Of a stretch of DNA of 64,000 bases, positions 61,021 through 64,000 are shown one piece after another. The first letter of the stretch is position 1; each line of letters opens with the position of its first letter. Location of the stretch: NCBI RefSeq assembly GCF_022347765.1, contig NZ_JAKRFZ010000002.1, forward strand, positions 310,001 to 374,000. The letters run 5' to 3'. The position numbers were made by a program, and so were the translations under genes. The DNA comes from Pseudoalteromonas sp. OOF1S-7 (GTDB lineage: Bacteria > Pseudomonadota > Gammaproteobacteria > Enterobacterales > Alteromonadaceae). Below the pieces are notes generated by a model. The model was not told the origin of the DNA. It was given only the letters and a program-made list of their open reading frames with translations, and made no database searches.

Positions 61021-61344
61021 TTAGTTTGCGTACCGGGTGGTATAGAAGTCAAAATTACCATTGTTATACAAGACATAACCACCTTCGAGGCGATATAACT
61101 CTAAAAATTGAGGCATCATTTCATAGGGTAAATATACCCATAACTGTTTTGCATTATCTAAATTAGGTTTTAAGTCTGTACCACCGGGAACGAATAACAT
61201 TATGATTTGGTTGACTTCACTATTATCTTCAGGAATTATACCTATAGACCCCAGTACTTTTTCGTCTGTTATCTTTCCGTTCCAAATGTTATTAAATCCA
61301 ACACCATTATTTCTGTAGCTACAACCATTTTTTAAATCAGACAT
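61021..61344 (-). CDS. Small orphan protein of unknown function
   Basis: A 107-residue soluble protein with no signal peptide. AAAGGATG lies 6-8 bases before the ATG, so it is likely translated. It is rich in Asn, Gly and Tyr, and A/T-richer than its neighbours. The segment KQLWVYLPYEMMPQFLELYRLEGGYVLYNNG suggests a helix between beta strands. No family is recognised; proteins of this size and base composition beside transposase debris are often acquired cargo. Confidence 0.5.
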   Translation of the reverse strand: MSDLKNGCSYRNNGVGFNNIWNGKITDEKVLGSIGIIPEDNSEVNQIIMLFVPGGTDLKPNLDNAKQLWVYLPYEMMPQFLELYRLEGGYVLYNNGNFDFYTTRYAN

Positions 61345-61470
61345 GACTCATCCTTTAATAAAATCTTTGGTTATTCATAAGGCCAATATGACTATCTAAG
61401 TATTTAAATTGTGCCGTTGAAGTTTCACTGAGCACATTTCAAATGATATGGTAATAACCAGGGAAAACTA

Positions 61471-61692
61471 TTACACTTTATTACACCTAGATTTCCCTGA
61501 TTTCAGATAATAAGTGCAATAACTTTTAGGTGTTTCAATGCCAAATTCAAGCAAAAAACTCCGGGTCTGATTCAGGCATGCGGTACGCGCCTTAATTAAC
61601 CTTTCTCTCATCCGGTGCAGTAGTAATACGGCTTGCTGTGCTTCTGATTTCACAGGCACAAAGCGAATGTAAGGCCGCTGACTGGCCCGTTT
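61471..61692 (-). pseudogene. IS110-family transposase fragment
   Basis: The reading frame runs from SQRPYIRFVPVKSEAQQA through LLLHRMRERLIKARTACLNQTRSFLLEFGIETPKS. This is the conserved central part of IS110 transposases, where the usual text is close to RFVPVKSxEQQ, LHRxRExLVKxRT and NQIRGLLxEFGI. Only about 65 of ~340 residues remain, with no start codon of its own family type and an early stop, so it is a remnant. Confidence 0.75.
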
Positions 61693-61737
61693 GAAGACGT
61701 TTATTCATTTGGCATCAGGTAAATATGTAAAAAATTG

Positions 61738-61766
61738 TTTTACTTTTCGCAGTACATGCCTATAAT
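61738..61766 (+). promoter_or_regulatory. Promoter of LipL32-like gene
   Basis: TTTTAC at 61738-61743 and a perfect TATAAT at 61761-61766 with a 17-bp spacer, 39 bp before the ATG. GGAG at 61795-61798 is the ribosome site. Confidence 0.65.
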
Positions 61767-61804
61767 TCGAGCGAATTTTAAAATGGTGACATGGAGTCAA
61801 CACA

Positions 61805-62491
61805 ATGAAAATGAAGTTATCCGGAAAGATCCTCCCTCTGATTGCACTCACAACGCTTGCAGGCTGTATGAGCACAGGCCCACATCTTAAAAGCTCTGTC
61901 TCTGAAGGCGTTGCTGGCATCGAAGCACGGTTGCCTTATGCCAATTACAGCAACTACTTTGGTTATGTAGATAAATCAGTTGTGCCAGAAGGTAAGTATA
62001 AAGGCAAAGATACCTACTATCTGTATGTCTGGGTGCCTGCAGCGGTCGATGAAATTGGCGTTTCTATGATCTCACCTGCTGTTGCAACACCTGGTGACAA
62101 AGACTTTGTTCACGCAAACTTTAAACCAGGCATGGACAAGGATGCCAATAAGTTTTTCGACACTTATATCGTGCTGGACCGCATGAACATCATCGACAGC
62201 AACAGCATTGCAGATGGCGGCAAAGTTCTACAAAACCTTGGCCGTAATGACGACAGCAGTGAGCTACCGGCAAATCCAAGCGGCGCAAGCTACAACTCTT
62301 TGCTGCGTAAAACTACGTCAATGAACAATCCGACCGAAGCTTTGGTTCGTGGCGTTTATCGCATTGGATTTACCTCGTTCCGCTCTTCTGTTGAAGGCTC
62401 ATTTGAAGCAACTATTGGCACCAACGTCCCGGGCGTTAAAATCGCCGCTTCGCTGTCTGAGCTGGATGCTTTGGTAAACAATAAGCTGTAA
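61805..62491 (+). CDS. LipL32-like lipoprotein
   Basis: A 228-residue lipoprotein (TLAGC, Cys21) clearly related to LipL32, the dominant outer-membrane lipoprotein of pathogenic Leptospira. Shared blocks: YYLYVWVPAAVDEIGVSMISP ([21 protein letters not shown] in LipL32), FFDTYIVLDRM, YNSLLR, and LVRGVYRIGFTSFR (LVRGLYRISFTTYK) followed by GSF.A..G. The acidic calcium cluster of LipL32 is shortened here to NDDSSE. It has a good promoter, a strong ribosome site and a terminator, the marks of an abundant protein. LipL32-type proteins are known from Pseudoalteromonas; the role is unknown, perhaps surface structure or matrix binding. Confidence 0.88.
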   Translation: MKMKLSGKILPLIALTTLAGCMSTGPHLKSSVSEGVAGIEARLPYANYSNYFGYVDKSVVPEGKYKGKDTYYLYVWVPAAVDEIGVSMISPAVATPGDKDFVHANFKPGMDKDANKFFDTYIVLDRMNIIDSNSIADGGKVLQNLGRNDDSSELPANPSGASYNSLLRKTTSMNNPTEALVRGVYRIGFTSFRSSVEGSFEATIGTNVPGVKIAASLSELDALVNNKL

Positions 62492-62518
62492 TCCAGATCT
62501 ACCCCAATCCAATTAAGT

Positions 62519-62563
62519 CATGCCAGCCGCTGATTAGTTCTATCAGGGCTGGCATGTTTGTTT
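62519..62563 (+). terminator. Intrinsic terminator after LipL32-like gene
   Basis: CATGCCAGCC at 62519-62528 pairs with GGCTGGCATG at 62547-62556; CTGAT/ATCAG extends the stem inward. A T-rich tail TTTGTTT follows. Confidence 0.85.
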
Positions 62564-62591
62564 AGCCAGTCTTGTTGTATAACTTCTACAA

Positions 62592-62849
62592 TCAGGCCTG
62601 ACACTTACTCAAACCGAACCAGCCGTCGACATGACGTAAGACAGCCGAGCAGCTTCCCTGTTTGACCAGTGAACTTGCGGCAGCCCGGTTGCCGTTTGCA
62701 CGGGAACGGCCTGCACTCAAGCTTTCGACACCATAATTTTCCGCAACGTTTTGTGTACTCACAAAACTGTCAGTACTGCGCTCAAGTTTGCCACTTAACA
62801 TCACCCCTAACGCTGCAACTATGGCTGTCCCAATCAAGATCTTTTTCAT
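62592..62849 (-). CDS. Small exported protein coupled to membrane hydroxylase
   Basis: An 85-residue protein with a signal peptide or anchor (MKKILIGTAIVAALGVMLSG) and two Cys near the C-terminus (QGSCS, SKCQA), probably disulphide-bonded in the periplasm. The ATG overlaps the upstream stop codon by 4 bp (ATGA) with a very strong ribosome site (GGAGGAAAG), so the genes are translationally coupled. No family is recognised. Confidence 0.7.
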   Translation of the reverse strand: MKKILIGTAIVAALGVMLSGKLERSTDSFVSTQNVAENYGVESLSAGRSRANGNRAAASSLVKQGSCSAVLRHVDGWFGLSKCQA

Positions 62850-63823
62850 CTTTCCTCCTGTTTAATTGTATTTTTACCAAAGAAAAAAGCCCGAGAGCTC
62901 GGTTGCGCCCGATTGCTCTGTGACAACCCGAACAACACAGACTCCTCACTGTCAGGCAGATATAAAGTGCCGAACATCCAGTCCCAGATGGCCAGATTAC
63001 TGCCATAGTTTTTGTTTCGATGCGCTGGCTTGCAGCTATGATGTACCTGATGCATTGCCGGACTAACGATAAGGTAGCTAAGCCAACGAGGAAATCGCAG
63101 AAAAATATGTGAATGAACCAAAGTACCACCCAGCAGTAACACGCCAAAGGTAAATAGATTGGTTCCCAGGATCAACATTTCGGATGCTTGTTGTCCCAGC
63201 GAATAGCTGCACAGGCCTGCGATCAGCATGCTGGCAAAATATGTGACAGGTAAACGTAATATCGCCTCAAGTGGATGAGCTCGAAAATTGGTAAAAGGCG
63301 TCAAATTAGTCGCACTGTGATGGCGGTTGTGAATGCGCCACAAGTATGGATGCTGATGCAGAACTCTGTGATACCAGTAGTTGAAAAAGTCGAACACCAC
63401 AAACGCAATGATAGTGGTCACTGCCACCGACGTCTGTGCTGGCAGATCTGATTCACTGGGGCCAGCAATCGACTCCAGCCAATTGGAGACAAACAAACTG
63501 TCTTTTACTGCCCCTCCACTCAGATACCTGTCTATCAGTAACGCAGCACTTGCCAGACAAAAAGAATTGATGATCAGAGAAAGGTAATCAATACGGCTGG
63601 ACTTGCTCCACCAGATGCGGGTTGAAAGAAACGCACCTTTCAGGGTTTTCCAGTTAACGCGTTTACTTTGCTTGCGTTTTTTATAATGTAAGAACACAAC
63701 CGCAATAAGCAAATTGGTTGCAATAAAGACACTCTCATTAGAAAGAATTTCGGCTACGGGGTAAATAACCAGCAGCTCAATAACCCGAACAAGCTCAAAT
63801 ATCAGCTCTGCTGCGTATTGCAT
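62846..63823 (-). CDS. Fatty acid hydroxylase/sterol desaturase family membrane protein
   Basis: A 325-residue integral membrane di-iron enzyme. The His clusters of the family are present: HRVLH, HNRHH and HQVHH, plus HPLE, HSH and a His near the end of the third cluster (CKPAHRNKN). Five to six hydrophobic helices surround them. Members hydroxylate or desaturate sterols, carotenoids or fatty acids; marine bacteria lack sterols mostly, so a lipid or ornithine-lipid substrate is more likely. The start ATG at 63823 has no strong ribosome site. It is in an operon with the small exported protein. Confidence 0.82.
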   Translation of the reverse strand: MQYAAELIFELVRVIELLVIYPVAEILSNESVFIATNLLIAVVFLHYKKRKQSKRVNWKTLKGAFLSTRIWWSKSSRIDYLSLIINSFCLASAALLIDRYLSGGAVKDSLFVSNWLESIAGPSESDLPAQTSVAVTTIIAFVVFDFFNYWYHRVLHQHPYLWRIHNRHHSATNLTPFTNFRAHPLEAILRLPVTYFASMLIAGLCSYSLGQQASEMLILGTNLFTFGVLLLGGTLVHSHIFLRFPRWLSYLIVSPAMHQVHHSCKPAHRNKNYGSNLAIWDWMFGTLYLPDSEESVLFGLSQSNRAQPSSRAFFFGKNTIKQEER

Positions 63824-64000
63824 TTTTATTATTTTTTTGGCAAAAGCATGAGCAAAACGTTACACACAAAATACCGGAATGTCCACAATAATCGTATTAA
63901 GGTAAGCTAAGCTCCTTGCTCAGCACGGTTTATGCTGTCTCGCTCCGGGTTGCCTTTTCATTTTTGCACTGACGAGCACGGCCATATTGTACAAATGCAG

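Overview
The window looks like chromosomal DNA of a marine gammaproteobacterium, most likely Pseudoalteromonas. This is inferred from gene content: many TonB-dependent receptors, S9/S41/M6 secreted peptidases, ToxR/CadC-type membrane regulators, a LipL32-like lipoprotein, an RhtA-type exporter and a DUF3369 hybrid kinase, with moderate GC (high 40s by eye). No rRNA, tRNA, CRISPR array, prophage or complete insertion sequence was seen. Genes are densely packed on both strands and most have clear Shine-Dalgarno sequences.

Layout. 0-6.6 kb: two alpha/beta hydrolases, then a membrane-anchored winged-helix regulator next to an S41-like lipoprotein. 6.6-15.1 kb (minus strand): NRAMP-like transporter, a broken Cache-sensor fragment, a family 3 solute-binding protein, a large TonB-dependent receptor, an M6 metalloprotease with a hairpin over its ribosome binding site, and a TPR protein. 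15.3-15.5 kb: a candidate small RNA or attenuated leader with promoter and terminator, followed by nudB. 16-20 kb: methyltransferase, D-threonine aldolase-like enzyme, a stomatin/NfeD pair, and an acetyltransferase. 20-27 kb: two overlapping REC-containing kinases, an XRE/2TM protein and a hybrid kinase. 27-35.5 kb: PaeA/YtfL-like protein, AraC/AhpD-like pair, CE2 esterase, lipoprotein, SUMF1 protein and a second ToxR-type regulator. 35.7-39.6 kb: a cohesin-like lipoprotein followed by a 1113-residue dockerin protein with a putative Cys-His catalytic pair. 39.9-42.2 kb: ahpC-ahpF. 42.4-46.6 kb: small membrane protein, diguanylate cyclase, soluble chemoreceptor with CZB domain, BMT5-like methyltransferase with a zinc finger, and an ArsR regulator fused to a degenerate LMW-phosphatase domain. 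46.8-55.6 kb: RhtA-like exporter, an S9 family protein lacking its catalytic serine, LacI regulator plus glycosyltransferase, ThrE-like exporter, solute-binding protein and ICMT-like protein. 55.7-64 kb: active-looking S9 peptidase, siderophore-type TonB receptor, a disturbed stretch with an orphan gene and an IS110 remnant, a LipL32 homologue, and a sterol-desaturase-like membrane enzyme.

How it fits together. Much of the window serves nutrient capture from protein or polysaccharide-rich surfaces: secreted peptidases and esterases, outer-membrane receptors, periplasmic binding proteins and exporters, under one- and two-component control. The least ordinary items are the cohesin-like/dockerin pair, the S9 protein with Ser replaced by Gly, the start-site hairpin of the M6 protease, the candidate RNA with a CsrA-type hairpin, and a 12-bp repeat family that begins at the stop codons of two unrelated genes.
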